Of a DNA stretch of 64,000 nt, positions 42,976-53,055 are shown piece after piece. Positions within the stretch are counted from its first letter, which is position 1. Every line of letters starts with the position of its first letter. A program made the translations under genes and the position numbers. Location: contig NZ_CP084628.1 in NCBI RefSeq assembly GCF_022878925.1, positions 186,001 through 250,000 on the forward strand, in the 5' to 3' direction. This stretch comes from Caballeronia sp. TF1N1. Lineage in GTDB: Bacteria; Pseudomonadota; Gammaproteobacteria; Burkholderiales; Burkholderiaceae. The notes beneath the pieces were generated by a model that saw nothing but the letters and a program-made list of their open reading frames with translations, did not search any database and was not told the origin of the DNA.

Positions 42976-44523
42976 TCAACTCATGATGCCGATCTGCCAC
43001 GGCACGAATTCGTGATCGCCGAGGCCGAGCAGTTCGCTCTTGCTGCGCTCGCCCGAAGCGGTGGCGAGCAGCGCTTCGAAGATGACCTGCCCCATGCTTT
43101 CGATGCTCGCTTCGCCATCGAGAATGGCGCCGCAATTCAGGTCCATGTCCTCGGTGAGACGGCGATACATCGGCGTGTTGGTGGCGAGCTTGATCGATGG
43201 CACGGGCTTCGCGCCGAACATGGAACCTCGCCCTGTCGTGAACGCGATGAGGTTCGCGCCACCCGCGATCTGTCCGGTCGCGGAGACGGGATCGAAGCCC
43301 GGCGTATCCATGAAAACGAGGCCGTTTTGCGTCACGGGCTCGGCGTATCGATACACCTCCATGAGCGGCGTGGTGCCGCCTTTCATCGACGACCCGATCG
43401 ATTTCTCGAAGATGTTGGCGAGGCCGCCGACCTGATTGCCCGGACTCACCTTGCCGTTGATCTGCACATCGCGACCGACCGAATATTCTTCTTTCCACCA
43501 GCGGATGCGATCCACAAGTTTCTCGCCCACCGCGCGGCTCACGGCGCGGCGCGTCAGCGTATGTTCGACGCCATAGACCTCGGGCGTTTCCGACAGGATG
43601 GCGGTGCCGCCGTGGCGCACGAGAATGTCCATTGCGGCGCCGAGCGCGGGATTCGCGCTGATCGAGGAAAAGCCGTCCGAACCGCCGCATTGCAGGCCGA
43701 TCTTCAGATGGCTCGCATCGACCGTGCTGCGCGTGACGTCGTTGGCGCGGGGCAGCAACGCCTTCACAGCTTCAATGCCCGCCTCGATGGTTTTGCGCGT
43801 GCCGCCGGTTTCCTGCATCGTGAAGGTATGCAGTCGCGAACTTGCGCTCAAATGCTCCTGATCGAGCAGGCCTTGCAACTGATTGCGTTCGCAACCCAGT
43901 CCGACGATAAGTGCCGCCGCGAGATTCGCGTGGCGCGCGTAGCCGGCCATCGTGCGGCGCAGCAGTTGCATGGGCTCGCCGCTCATTTCCATGCCGCAGC
44001 CGATCGAATGGCTGAACGCCACCACGCCATCCACGTTCGGGTAATCCGCAAGTCGCTCGGGCGTGAACCATTCCGCGATCTTGTGCACGACCGTGGCCGA
44101 GCAATTCACGGTGGAGAGAATGCCGATGTAATTGCGCGTCGCCACGCTGCCATCCGCGCGCACGATGCCCTGAAACGTCGCGCGCTTCCCGACGGGCAAC
44201 TGCTCGACCGCGCGATAGTCCTCGCCATAGGCGTAGTCGCGATCGAAGTCGCGGAACTCGACGTTGTGTCCGTGAACCAGCGTGCCCGGTGCGATATCGG
44301 CGGCGGCGAAACCGATCACCACGTTGTATTTGCGGATCGGCTCGCCTTGCCGGATGGCGCGGGCGGCGATCTTGTAGCCTGCCGTGACCTGGCTTCGGCT
44401 CACGAAGTCTTCGGCATCCACGCGCGTGCCCATCGCTACATCCGTGCGGGCAATCACGACGTTGTCATTGGAATGAAGACGGATCACCGGGCCGGCGACG
44501 CGTTTTTCGGACTGCTCGATCAT
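42976..44523 (-). CDS. garD: galactarate dehydratase (GarD/UxaA family)
   Basis: A 515-residue enzyme, near the 523 residues of E. coli GarD. The N-terminal SAF-like domain (R-L-H-S-N-D-N-V-V-I-A) is followed by the large UxaA/GarD domain with N-C-S-A-T-V, H-S-I-G-C-G-M-E and G-L-G-C-E-R-N-Q. It would dehydrate galactarate to 5-keto-4-deoxy-glucarate. Altronate dehydratase (UxaA) is the main alternative, but uronate dehydrogenase in the same unit makes an aldarate the expected substrate. Divergent from the SMP-30 lactonase gene. Confidence 0.83.
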   Translation of the reverse strand: MIEQSEKRVAGPVIRLHSNDNVVIARTDVAMGTRVDAEDFVSRSQVTAGYKIAARAIRQGEPIRKYNVVIGFAAADIAPGTLVHGHNVEFRDFDRDYAYGEDYRAVEQLPVGKRATFQGIVRADGSVATRNYIGILSTVNCSATVVHKIAEWFTPERLADYPNVDGVVAFSHSIGCGMEMSGEPMQLLRRTMAGYARHANLAAALIVGLGCERNQLQGLLDQEHLSASSRLHTFTMQETGGTRKTIEAGIEAVKALLPRANDVTRSTVDASHLKIGLQCGGSDGFSSISANPALGAAMDILVRHGGTAILSETPEVYGVEHTLTRRAVSRAVGEKLVDRIRWWKEEYSVGRDVQINGKVSPGNQVGGLANIFEKSIGSSMKGGTTPLMEVYRYAEPVTQNGLVFMDTPGFDPVSATGQIAGGANLIAFTTGRGSMFGAKPVPSIKLATNTPMYRRLTEDMDLNCGAILDGEASIESMGQVIFEALLATASGERSKSELLGLGDHEFVPWQIGIMS

Positions 44524-44620
44524 GGGTTTCGTATAAGTTATGCGCCGCGAGTACGCGCCTGATGGACCGCTTCATGAAGTACTGGATGGACCACTCGCTG
44601 CGCCAATCATACGGATCGGG

Positions 44621-44660
44621 GATTTGCTATGGTTTGCTTGAGAAGCAAGAAATTTTTTAG
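44621..44660. promoter_or_regulatory. copy D of the sugar-acid regulon motif, with a palindrome
   Basis: Contains CTATGGTTTG as in copy A, then AAGCAAG and an A/T run as in copies A and B; relative to copy A six bases (CTTGAG) are inserted, creating TTGCTT-GAG-AAGCAA, a palindrome at 44634-44648. It lies midway between the divergent GarD and SMP-30 genes (about 95 bases from each), suited to control both. Confidence 0.55.
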
Positions 44661-44742
44661 TCCGGCGCGCTAACCTGCGGGCTGAGACACCGGGAGCGCC
44701 GGGACAGCCGCCGCGCCGACGCTGATAACAAGGAGACATCTC

Positions 44743-45681
44743 ATGTGGCAACAGACGGAACGCTATCCCGACCCGCGCGTGATTTCGCTCGATCCATCCT
44801 TCGATCGCTATCGCGTTGCGTTCTCCGCGGTCGAGCGGCTTGCAACGGGCTTTCGGTTCACGGAAGGTCCGGTCTGGTTCGGCGATGGCCGCTTCCTCTT
44901 GTTCAGCGATATCCCGAGTAACCGCATGCTGCGCTGGGAAGAGGAAACGGGGGCGGTGAGCATGTATCGCGCTGCATCGAACCATGCGAATGGCAACACG
45001 CGTGACCGGCAAGGACGGCTCATCACGTGTGAACATGGGCGCCGCATCACGCGCACGGAATACGACGGCCGCATAACCGTGCTGATGGATTCGTTCGATG
45101 GCAAGCCGCTCAATTCGCCTAACGATGTCGTCGTCAAGTCCGACGGTTCGATCTGGTTCACCGATCCGCCCATGGGCATCTGGGGCCACTATGAAGGCAA
45201 CAAGGCCGAGCCGGAACTGCCGCATTCGATCTATCGCATCGACGCAAAGACGCTCGAAGCGAGCCTTGTCACGGCGGATCTGAAAGGACCGAACGGTCTG
45301 TGTTTTTCGGCCGACGAGCAACTGCTTTACGTGACTGAATCGCGCGGCGTGCCGAACAAGCTCATCCACGTGTACGACGTGTCGGAGGACGGGCGCGGTA
45401 TCGGCCGGGGACGCGTGTTTTACGACGCGGGCGTGGGAACGGTGGACGGCATACGCGTCGATGTCGACGGCAACTTGTGGTGCGGCTGGGGCATGGGCAG
45501 CGACGAACTCGACGGCGTGATGATTCTTTCGCCTGCCGGCAAGCCGATCGGACGCATCGCCCTGCCCGAGCGATGCGCCAATCTTTGCTTCGGTGGACCG
45601 AAGCGCAACCGTCTCTTCATGGCGGCGTCGCAGTCGATCTATTCGGTGTACGTGAACACGCAGGGCGTCGCGAACGTTTAG
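44743..45681 (+). CDS. SMP-30/gluconolactonase family lactonase
   Basis: A 312-residue six-bladed beta-propeller lactonase. Metal-binding positions are visible: Glu in R-F-T-E-G-P-V-W, Asn in S-P-N-D-V-V and G-P-N-G-L, and Asp in T-V-D-G-I-R-V-D-V-D-G-N-L-W. It opens sugar lactones such as gluconolactone or aldarolactones. An AAGGAGA-type site precedes the ATG. In this cluster it would hydrolyse the lactone made by uronate dehydrogenase. Cytoplasmic; no signal peptide. Confidence 0.87.
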   Translation: MWQQTERYPDPRVISLDPSFDRYRVAFSAVERLATGFRFTEGPVWFGDGRFLLFSDIPSNRMLRWEEETGAVSMYRAASNHANGNTRDRQGRLITCEHGRRITRTEYDGRITVLMDSFDGKPLNSPNDVVVKSDGSIWFTDPPMGIWGHYEGNKAEPELPHSIYRIDAKTLEASLVTADLKGPNGLCFSADEQLLYVTESRGVPNKLIHVYDVSEDGRGIGRGRVFYDAGVGTVDGIRVDVDGNLWCGWGMGSDELDGVMILSPAGKPIGRIALPERCANLCFGGPKRNRLFMAASQSIYSVYVNTQGVANV

Positions 45682-45703
45682 CGCGAGCGCCCTGTTTCAT
45701 CGC

Positions 45704-47389
45704 TTAGAACGTGGCCCAGTCGCCGTCGCCGGCTGCGACCGCGGGTTCTGCGCGCTTCTTCGGCGCGGCAGGCTTGACGGCCTTCACGATCGACGCGGGC
45801 GCAGGACGGCGCACCGGCGCTGCGTTCGCACGGCTCGCGGCAACGACAGTCTGGCCCGTGCGAAACACGGCGACGGTCGTGCGCAATTGCTCGGCCTGAT
45901 CTTCCAGCGACCCAGCCGCTGCCGCCGCTTCTTCGACGAGTGCCGCGTTCTGCTGCGTGACCTCGTCCATCTGCGAGATGGCCTGGTTCACTTGCTCGAT
46001 ACCGCGCGTCTGTTCTTGCGATGCCGACGCGATCTCGCCCATGATGTCCGTCACGCGTTGTATCGCCGTGCCGACCTTTTGCATGGTTCCACCCGCGCGG
46101 GCAACGAGTTCCGTGCCCGCCTGCACGCGGCCGCCCGACGTCTCGATCAACTCCTTGATCTCCTTCGCGGCACTCGACGAACGCTGCGCGAGGCTGCGCA
46201 CTTCGCTTGCGACGACGGCGAAGCCGCGACCCTGCTCGCCAGCCCGAGCGGCTTCGACCGCGGCGTTCAACGCAAGGATGTTGGTCTGGAACGCAATGCC
46301 TTCGATCATGCCGATGATCTCCGCGATCTTGGCCGAACTCTGCTCGATGCCCGCCATGGTCTCGACGACCTGACCGACAATAGCGCTGCCTTCGTTGGCG
46401 ACGGCGTTCGCGTTGTCGGCGAGGCCGCTTGCCTGCATCGCGTTCTCGGAGTTCTGCTTGACCGTCGCGGTGAGTTCTTCCATGCTCGCGGCCGTTTCCT
46501 GCAGCGAAGCGGCCTGCTGTTCGGTACGCGATGAAAGATCGGTATTGCCCGCTGCAATCTGCTTGCTGGCGCTCGCAATGGCCTCGCTGCTCGTGCGGAC
46601 GGAGCCGACGGTCGCCGCGAGCTTCTCCTTCATGGCGGCGACGCCGGAGAGCAACTGGCCCATCTCATCGTGGGTCTTGATCGTAACCGTGCGTGTCAGA
46701 TCGCCTGTCGCGATGTGCTCGAAATGCTCGAGTGCATCGGCGAGCGGCGACATGATCGCGCGACGCAGGAAGTACCAACCGAAAGCCGCGCCCGCAATAC
46801 CCACGACGAGCGAGATGAAGCCAACGGTACGCACGGTTGCGTAGCTGCTGTCGTTTTCCTCGTCCTGGCGGGCCGCGTCGATGAGTTGAAATTCCTTCAG
46901 CTTCTTGAAGGCATCGCTCGTGCGATTGTAGGCATCGGGCACGTCTTTCTGTGCATAGCGAATGATCTCGGCCTGATCGCGTTTCTCGATGGCAGCGCCA
47001 AAACCTTCGACTGCCTTGCGCATTTGAGCGCGGCCTTCGACCACGTCCTTCGCGAGGACGTCTTCATCCGCGCCACGCGGGATGACATCGTACTTCTTGT
47101 ACCACTCGTCCGAATCGGCCAACGCTTTCTCGGCGCGAGCACGCAGGTCTTCCCCTCCGGTGCCTTCGCGGTCGAGCGCAAAGCGGTCGAGCAGCACGCG
47201 TGCGCGGTTCAGGTACACATCCGAGACACCCAGCGCGTTGACGGAGGGTAACGTGCTCAGACTCACGTCTCTTGCGGACGCCTTGATGGTCGCCATGCCG
47301 TATAGACCGATTCCCACGGACAGGCTGAGCAGCACGCCAAGGAAGATCATGGTGAGCGCGAGCCGCGCCCGGATTGTCAGGCTCTTCAT
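45704..47389 (-). CDS. methyl-accepting chemotaxis protein with 4HB-type sensor, HAMP and CheR-docking tail
   Basis: A 561-residue chemoreceptor. A first membrane segment is near residues 10-32, then a mainly helical periplasmic sensor (about 33-185) and a second membrane segment ([15 protein letters not shown]). A HAMP domain and the signalling domain follow, with the hairpin tip [20 protein letters not shown]. The chain ends D-W-A-T-F, a W-x-x-F tether like the NWETF of Tar/Tsr that recruits CheR and CheB. ATG 47389 is chosen over 47464 because TM1 then starts at the usual distance. Ligand unknown. Confidence 0.9.
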   Translation of the reverse strand: MKSLTIRARLALTMIFLGVLLSLSVGIGLYGMATIKASARDVSLSTLPSVNALGVSDVYLNRARVLLDRFALDREGTGGEDLRARAEKALADSDEWYKKYDVIPRGADEDVLAKDVVEGRAQMRKAVEGFGAAIEKRDQAEIIRYAQKDVPDAYNRTSDAFKKLKEFQLIDAARQDEENDSSYATVRTVGFISLVVGIAGAAFGWYFLRRAIMSPLADALEHFEHIATGDLTRTVTIKTHDEMGQLLSGVAAMKEKLAATVGSVRTSSEAIASASKQIAAGNTDLSSRTEQQAASLQETAASMEELTATVKQNSENAMQASGLADNANAVANEGSAIVGQVVETMAGIEQSSAKIAEIIGMIEGIAFQTNILALNAAVEAARAGEQGRGFAVVASEVRSLAQRSSSAAKEIKELIETSGGRVQAGTELVARAGGTMQKVGTAIQRVTDIMGEIASASQEQTRGIEQVNQAISQMDEVTQQNAALVEEAAAAAGSLEDQAEQLRTTVAVFRTGQTVVAASRANAAPVRRPAPASIVKAVKPAAPKKRAEPAVAAGDGDWATF

Positions 47390-47522
47390 TCGTTTTGCTT
47401 CCAGAGTGGTCGTAGGTGGAGACGAGGCGCGATGCTTATCGACGCCTGTTGCAAGCTTGTCCACCTTCTTATCGGCGTAAAGCAGGGAAACTGTAATGAG
47501 GATGTAGGTATGACGGCCGCCG

Positions 47523-49895
47523 TTACGTCACGGCGCCCGCTGCAACGACACAGCTCGGCTCGGGCGCGAGCGTCGAAAGTCCCACGACGAGTTCCGGCGC
47601 GACCGGCCGGCTCAGCAAGTAACCTTGCACGAAGTCGCACTGCGCTTGCCGCAGCATGTCCAGTTGCGTTGCGCGCTCGACACCTTCCGCCGTGACGCTC
47701 ACGCCAAGCGCATGCGACATCTGGATGATGCCGCACACGATGCCGTGCGTCGCGGCATCGCTTTCCAGGCGAGCGACAAACGAACGGTCGATCTTGAGCG
47801 TATCCGGCGCGAAATCCGCGAGGTAACGCAGACTCGAATAGCCCGTGCCGAAGTCATCGATGGCAATGCGCACGCCGAGTTCCTTCAACGCACAGAGCGT
47901 GCGTTGCGCGAGCTCTGCATTCTCCATCAACGCACTCTCGGTCAGTTCCACTTGCAGGCTCGACGGCGGCAGTCCGTGCCGGCGCAAAGCGTTATCGACG
48001 ACATCGACGATAGCCGTATCGCGCAACTGCCGCGCCGACACGTTCACGGAGACGCTGAGCGCGCTCGCACCGTTTCTGCGCCAGTGCGCAAGCTGCCGAA
48101 GCGCGTCTTCCATGACCCATGCGCCGACCTCGATGATGAAGCCGCTCTCTTCCAGAATCGGAATGAACACGCCCGGCGAGACGACACCGCGCGTTGGATG
48201 ACTCCAGCGGATGAGCGCCTCGACACTGCGGACCGCGAGCGAATGCGGCTCGTGAATCGCCTGATAGTGCAGCACGAACTGGTCGTTGGCGAGCGCGGCG
48301 GGCAGGTCGCGCTCCAGGTTGAAGTCGACGATACGCTTGCTTGCGTCCTTGTCGGCGAAGCGAAAGCCGTTGCGCCCGGCCTTCTTCGCGGCATACATCG
48401 CAATGTCCGCACTCGTGAGCAAGGTCTCGTGATCGGCGCCGTTCTCGGGGAACACGGAAATGCCGATCGACGCGGTGACGAACGCGCCGGCGCGAGGCGC
48501 ATCGCCTGTTTGTGCGAGCACGCCGAGAATGATTCGCGCGATGCTCGCAAGCCGTTCCTTGTCGCGTGCCTCGTCGATCAGCACGGCAAACTCGTCGCCG
48601 CCGAGTCGCGCAAGAAAGGCATCGGCCGGGAGCGCCGCCTGAATCACTTCGCTCAGCGACTTGAGCAGACGGTCGGCGGCCGTATGGCCGAGCGTGTCGT
48701 TGAGCACCTTGAAGCGGTCCAGATCGATGAACATCAGCGCGAACACGTTGTCCTCGCGGCAGCGTTCCTCGATGGCGCGCAAGAGCGCAACGCGATTCGC
48801 GAGCCCTGTCAGCGAATCCGAGAAAGCCAGCCGGTCCAGTTCCGCGACACGCTCCTGCTCCGCGGTAATGTCCTCGCTGATGCCGATGATGCGCGCCACG
48901 CCGCCCGCCGCATCGCGCACGGGATAGCCCGTGCTTTGCACCCAACGCACGCCGCCGCCGGGCCGCTCGATGCGGTATTGCACGCGCCCGCCAATCGCGG
49001 TGTCGACGATGCGGCGCATCGCGGCTTCGACTTGCGGACGGTCTTCGGGCAGCACGACATCCATCCACGCTTGCGGACGTTCCAGCAGCGTCGGCGCGTC
49101 CACGCCGAACAGGGACGCGCAGCCTTCGCTCAACCGATGGAAGTGGCTGAAATCCGCGCTATACGAGTAGAAGCAGAGACCGGCGTGCGCTTCCATCTCG
49201 GTCATCAGCGCGTCTTTCGCGCGCAGATCGGCGGCGAGGTCGGCTTCCTGAGTGACATCGAGCGACGCGCACAAAATGCCGTAGACGCCACCCCTACCGT
49301 TTTCGATAGGGATCAATCGCGACTGCCATACCTTCGGCTCACCTGTCGTCGTCGGGCACGCGCCAGTGAAAGACGTGCGCGCGCCTTGCAGCGCGGCGGC
49401 GAATGCGCTGCGAGCGGCGATGGCGTCATGGTTCGACCAGAAGCTCAGCCAGTCGGCGCCGGCAAGCTGTTCCGGGCCGCTCGCCTGCATCAACTGCGCG
49501 CCATGCTCGGAGATGCGCAACATGCGCCCTTCTCCGTCCAGCAGCTTCAGGCATTCGCGATTCGCGTCCAACAGCGCCCGTGCGAGCGCGCGGGTGGCAT
49601 TCTCGCGCCCGGCGGCGCGGCATGCACGACCAAGACCGATCGTCAGCACGACGCCGCCGGCAAAGACGCCGACGCACGACGCCGCAACGTTCGACACGGA
49701 CGCGAGTGGCCAATAAACGAGCGCGAACGCGCCCACCGCACCGAGCATGTGCTGCGCGACGCAGGCAGAGGAAAAAGTTGCGCTACGTGCCTGAGTTTTC
49801 AGGAAGAACGACAGGAAGCCCTGGTTCTGCGCGGATCGAGTCTCCGACCGTGCGCGGTCGACTGAACCCTGGGTGGAATGATGGGACATGGGCAT
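47523..49895 (-). CDS. membrane PAS-GGDEF-EAL cyclic-di-GMP signalling protein
   Basis: A 790-residue protein. Two hydrophobic segments (about 50-90) are followed by two PAS domains (about 105-220 and 230-350), a GGDEF domain with intact G-G-D-E-F at 432-436, and an EAL domain with E-A-L at 559-561, [10 protein letters not shown] and Q-G-Y-L-L-S-R-P. Both catalytic motifs look intact; no R-x-x-D inhibitory site is seen just before GGDEF. It can in principle make and break cyclic-di-GMP. Same strand as the chemoreceptor gene, 133 bases upstream of it. Confidence 0.9.
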   Translation of the reverse strand: MPMSHHSTQGSVDRARSETRSAQNQGFLSFFLKTQARSATFSSACVAQHMLGAVGAFALVYWPLASVSNVAASCVGVFAGGVVLTIGLGRACRAAGRENATRALARALLDANRECLKLLDGEGRMLRISEHGAQLMQASGPEQLAGADWLSFWSNHDAIAARSAFAAALQGARTSFTGACPTTTGEPKVWQSRLIPIENGRGGVYGILCASLDVTQEADLAADLRAKDALMTEMEAHAGLCFYSYSADFSHFHRLSEGCASLFGVDAPTLLERPQAWMDVVLPEDRPQVEAAMRRIVDTAIGGRVQYRIERPGGGVRWVQSTGYPVRDAAGGVARIIGISEDITAEQERVAELDRLAFSDSLTGLANRVALLRAIEERCREDNVFALMFIDLDRFKVLNDTLGHTAADRLLKSLSEVIQAALPADAFLARLGGDEFAVLIDEARDKERLASIARIILGVLAQTGDAPRAGAFVTASIGISVFPENGADHETLLTSADIAMYAAKKAGRNGFRFADKDASKRIVDFNLERDLPAALANDQFVLHYQAIHEPHSLAVRSVEALIRWSHPTRGVVSPGVFIPILEESGFIIEVGAWVMEDALRQLAHWRRNGASALSVSVNVSARQLRDTAIVDVVDNALRRHGLPPSSLQVELTESALMENAELAQRTLCALKELGVRIAIDDFGTGYSSLRYLADFAPDTLKIDRSFVARLESDAATHGIVCGIIQMSHALGVSVTAEGVERATQLDMLRQAQCDFVQGYLLSRPVAPELVVGLSTLAPEPSCVVAAGAVT

Positions 49896-50296
49896 TGCAA
49901 AACCAGGCTTTCGGTGGACGTGGTGGACGAGTCGACCAAGCCTCGTGCTTGATGGAGCCGATCAGGCGATTCCTGGTTTACGACGCACGAGTGCAAATGC
50001 TTTAGCCCTGTGCGGACGAAGAAATACAAGGTGCGGGCGATGGAGCCTTCAGGGAAGGTGCGAGAACAAGGCTCCAAGCGTGCCTTACCGATACGTGAAG
50101 CGCCGGTGCGTCCTCTTCGTCCGAGGGACGCCCGTGCATGCGCTTCGAAACGAGCGTGCGGCCATTCGTCGAGCCGCTTCTGCGCGCTCGAATCGTTCAC
50201 CCATGACACGCTCCAGCAAACATGCTTGTATATTAACGGGACGCATCGGCGTCGCGTCGGCGAACCGGGACCAATGATCGACCATCCGGGCTAACC
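49896..50296. other. 401-base divergent gap between GGDEF-EAL gene and cbpA
   Basis: No convincing gene or hairpin was found. TATATT at 50229-50234 could serve as a -10 element for cbpA, but no matching -35 is present at normal spacing and no clear heat-shock promoter was recognised. Confidence 0.5.
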
Positions 50297-51250
50297 ATGA
50301 AATACAAAGACTACTACGCGGTCATGGGCGTTCCGCGCACGGCGAGCGAAGCGGAAATCAAGACCGCTCACAGAAAACTCGCGCGCAAGTTTCATCCCGA
50401 CCTCAACAAGGACGCGGACGCCGAAGCGCGCTTCAAGGAAGTGGGCGAGGCATATCAGGTACTCAAGGACCCGGAGAAGCGCGCCGCGTTCGATGCCCTC
50501 GGCACCGGGCTCAAAGATGGCGACGAGATCCGTCCGCGTCCCGACGTCGGCGATGGCTTCGAGTATCGCGGTGGCGAAAGTCAGCAAGACGCCGACGACT
50601 TCTTCAGCGACCTGTTCGGCGCACGCAGCGGCATGCACGGCGGCGCACGCGCGCGGCATGGGACACGGTCGCGCATGCCCGAGTGGCCTGGCGAGGATCA
50701 TCATGCAAGCGTCGCGGTCAGCCTGGAAGATACCTACACCGGCGCGCAGCGCACCTTCAGGCTACAAATGCCCGTCATCGACGATGAAGGACGCGTGACG
50801 TATCAAACGCGCACGCTCGATGTGACGATACCGAAGGGCATTCTCGACGGCCAGCGCCTGCGCCTCGCGGGTCAGGGAGGCGCCGGTTCGGGCAATGCGC
50901 CGCCAGGCGACCTCTATCTGGAAGTGACGGTCGACAAGCACAAGCGTTATACCGTCGACGGCCGCGACGTCACCGTCGAATTGCCGCTTGCGCCATGGGA
51001 AGCCGCGCTTGGCGCAGAGGTGGTCGTGCCGACGCCATCCGGCGATGTGACCGTGACCGTTCCGGCCGGGTCTGCCGCCGGACGACGTTTGAGGTTGCGC
51101 GGTCGAGGCATTCCCGGCAATCCGCCCGGCGATGTCTACGTCATGCTCGGCATCGTGCTGCCTCCCGCCGATACCGACGCCAAAAAGGCTGCCTATCACG
51201 CCATGCGCGATGCGTTCGACTTCGATCCGCGCACGCACTTTTATGGGTGA
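50297..51250 (+). CDS. cbpA: DnaJ-family co-chaperone CbpA
   Basis: A 317-residue curved-DNA-binding-protein/co-chaperone. The J-domain fills the first 70 residues with H-P-D at 33-35. A Gly-rich linker follows (no zinc-finger cysteines, unlike DnaJ), then two DnaJ C-terminal beta domains with V-T-I-P-K-G-I and L-R-L-R-G-R-G-I-P. It stimulates DnaK and associates with the nucleoid. It is followed after six bases by the gene of its modulator, the standard cbpA-cbpM pair. Confidence 0.93.
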   Translation: MKYKDYYAVMGVPRTASEAEIKTAHRKLARKFHPDLNKDADAEARFKEVGEAYQVLKDPEKRAAFDALGTGLKDGDEIRPRPDVGDGFEYRGGESQQDADDFFSDLFGARSGMHGGARARHGTRSRMPEWPGEDHHASVAVSLEDTYTGAQRTFRLQMPVIDDEGRVTYQTRTLDVTIPKGILDGQRLRLAGQGGAGSGNAPPGDLYLEVTVDKHKRYTVDGRDVTVELPLAPWEAALGAEVVVPTPSGDVTVTVPAGSAAGRRLRLRGRGIPGNPPGDVYVMLGIVLPPADTDAKKAAYHAMRDAFDFDPRTHFYG

Positions 51251-51256
51251 ACCATC

Positions 51257-51577
51257 ATGAATGAAAACGAGCCGGTTTATCTGCAGGGCGATATCGTCGA
51301 GGAGCACGTCGAGTTCACGATGATCGAACTATGCCGCATCACGGGCGCTTCGGAAGATCAGCTCGCGCTTTGGGTGCAAGAAGGCGCATTCGAGCCGCGC
51401 GGTGCGCGTATCGAGGAATGGCGCTTCAGCGGCACGTCGTTGCGCCGCGCCATGACCGCGCAACGACTGACCAGCGATCTCGAACTGAACGCGCAAGGCG
51501 TGGCGCTTGCACTCGATCTGCTCGATCAGATCGATGCCTTGCGCTCGCGTCTCGCACGCTACGGCGACCGCGATTGA
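51257..51577 (+). CDS. cbpM: chaperone modulator CbpM (MerR-like)
   Basis: A 106-residue protein with a MerR-type helix-turn-helix: F-T-M-I-E-L-C-R-I-T-G-A-S-E-D-Q-L-A-L-W-V-Q-E-G, then helices A-L-D-L-L-D-Q-I-D-A-L-R. Size and position directly after cbpA identify CbpM, which inhibits CbpA. Probably one transcript with cbpA. Confidence 0.88.
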   Translation: MNENEPVYLQGDIVEEHVEFTMIELCRITGASEDQLALWVQEGAFEPRGARIEEWRFSGTSLRRAMTAQRLTSDLELNAQGVALALDLLDQIDALRSRLARYGDRD

Positions 51578-51773
51578 TACGCATGAGCCTTCGTGCGGCC
51601 TTTCCCCGAAACGTCGCACGAGCGCTTCGATGGTGCGCCGATCATCCGGATTTGGTGCACACGCATGGCTGAATCATGAAACATGCGCTCATTTGCGATG
51701 GCACGCTTATCGCTTATAGCTACAGCAAGGAGCCGGCGCTTCATCCGGTTTAGCACCAACAATTTTCAATAGA

Positions 51774-51896
51774 TAACTAGGGTTCCGATCCGCGTAGCGT
51801 CCATGAGGGACGATCCATACGCGCGATGCTGGTCCGAGAGTTGTCGACCTCAAGGTTCTGCGCGAGGTTACACGGCGGGATAAAAGCCCGGGAGAG
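51774..51896 (+). ncRNA. guanidine-I (ykkC class) riboswitch
   Basis: The conserved words of the class occur in order: ACTAGGGTTCCG (51776-51787), CTGGTCCGAGAG (51829-51840), then ACACGGCGGGA (51870-51880) and TAAAAGCCCGGGAGA (51881-51895). The class senses guanidinium and turns on genes for its removal or use. It lies 58 bases before the ABC binding-protein ATG, and the operon below encodes guanidine carboxylase-type proteins, which supports the call. I see no clear terminator T-run, so control may be at translation or through a less obvious switch. Confidence 0.93.
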
Positions 51897-51954
51897 AACG
51901 CGATCGAGAGTCGCGCCGCTCCCCGCCGTCGATAACCCCTTCGAGGTCAACCTC

Positions 51955-53031
51955 ATGCGCAAGCTATCCCGTTTCATCGGCATCGCCGCCCTCTCTCTCG
52001 CCGCGTTTGCTTCCACCGCTTCTTCCTCGTTCGCCGCCGGTCGTCAGGACTTCAAGGTCTGCTGGACCATCTATGCGGGCTGGATGCCGTGGGGCGAAGC
52101 AAAAACTCAAGGCATCGTTTCCAAGTGGGCCAAGAAGTACGGCATCAATGTCGATGTCGTGCAGCTCAACGACTACGTCGAGTCGATCAATCAGTACACG
52201 GCCGGCAAGTTCGACGGCTGCGCCATGACCAACATGGACGCACTGACGATTCCCGCCGCGGGCGGCGTGGACTCGACCGCGCTTATCGTCAGCGACTATT
52301 CCAACGGCAACGACGGCGTGCTCGTAAAGGGCACTGGCAAGAAGATCGCCGACATCAAGGGTCAGCAGATCAACCTCGTGCAGTTTTCCGTATCGCACTA
52401 TCTGCTTGCCCGCGCGCTCGAATCCGCCGGCATGAGCGAGCGCGATCTCAAGGTGGTGAACACATCGGATGCCGATATCTCGGCCGCGTTTGCGACACCC
52501 GCCGTAAAGCAGGCCGTCACCTGGAATCCCATGCTCGCCGACCTGAAGGCCAAGCCCGATGTGACCGAAGTCTTCGATTCGAGCAAGATTCCCGGCGAGA
52601 TCATGGACATGATGGTCGTCAACACGAAGACGCTGCAAGAGAACCCCGCACTCGGCAAGGCACTGACGGGCGCATGGTTCGAGATGATGTCGCTGATGCG
52701 CGCCAACAGCGCCGACAGCACCGCCGCCCTCAACGCGATGGCGAAGGCATCCGGCACCGATCTGCCGGGCTTCAAGGGCCAGCTCTCGACCACCGCGCTC
52801 TTCTACACGCCTAAGTCCGCGCTCGACTTCGCGACGAGTCCCGAACTGCCGCGCACCATGACGCGCGTCGCGAAGTTCTCGTTCGATCACGGTCTGCTCG
52901 GTCAAGGCGCTCCGAGCGCGGACGCAATCGGCATGGCGTTCGACAAGGGCGTCGTGGTCGGCAGCAAGAGCAACGTCAAGCTGCGCTTCGATCCGACCTA
53001 CGTGCGCATGGCCGCCGACGGCAAGCTTTAA
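51955..53031 (+). CDS. ABC transporter substrate-binding protein (NitT/TauT type), guanidine operon
   Basis: A 358-residue binding protein with a Sec signal (cleavage near A-A-G, residue 27). The mature part begins V-C-W-T-I-Y-A-G-W-M-P-W-G, then F-D-G-C-A-M-T-N-M-D-A-L, a type found with urea-carboxylase operons. The ATG at 55 bases past the riboswitch is chosen because the signal peptide starts there; the open frame runs back into the riboswitch. First gene of the operon; expected ligand guanidine or a derivative, from its control element. Confidence 0.85.
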   Translation: MRKLSRFIGIAALSLAAFASTASSSFAAGRQDFKVCWTIYAGWMPWGEAKTQGIVSKWAKKYGINVDVVQLNDYVESINQYTAGKFDGCAMTNMDALTIPAAGGVDSTALIVSDYSNGNDGVLVKGTGKKIADIKGQQINLVQFSVSHYLLARALESAGMSERDLKVVNTSDADISAAFATPAVKQAVTWNPMLADLKAKPDVTEVFDSSKIPGEIMDMMVVNTKTLQENPALGKALTGAWFEMMSLMRANSADSTAALNAMAKASGTDLPGFKGQLSTTALFYTPKSALDFATSPELPRTMTRVAKFSFDHGLLGQGAPSADAIGMAFDKGVVVGSKSNVKLRFDPTYVRMAADGKL

Positions 53032-53055
53032 CGCCTGCGAACCGGAGGCTGCGCG

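Noticed and set aside
47625..49865. A very long open frame on the plus strand opposite the GGDEF-EAL gene
   Set aside because: Rich in Arg, His and Gln with no family pattern; a by-product of high third-position GC on the coding strand. The minus-strand frame has intact catalytic motifs.
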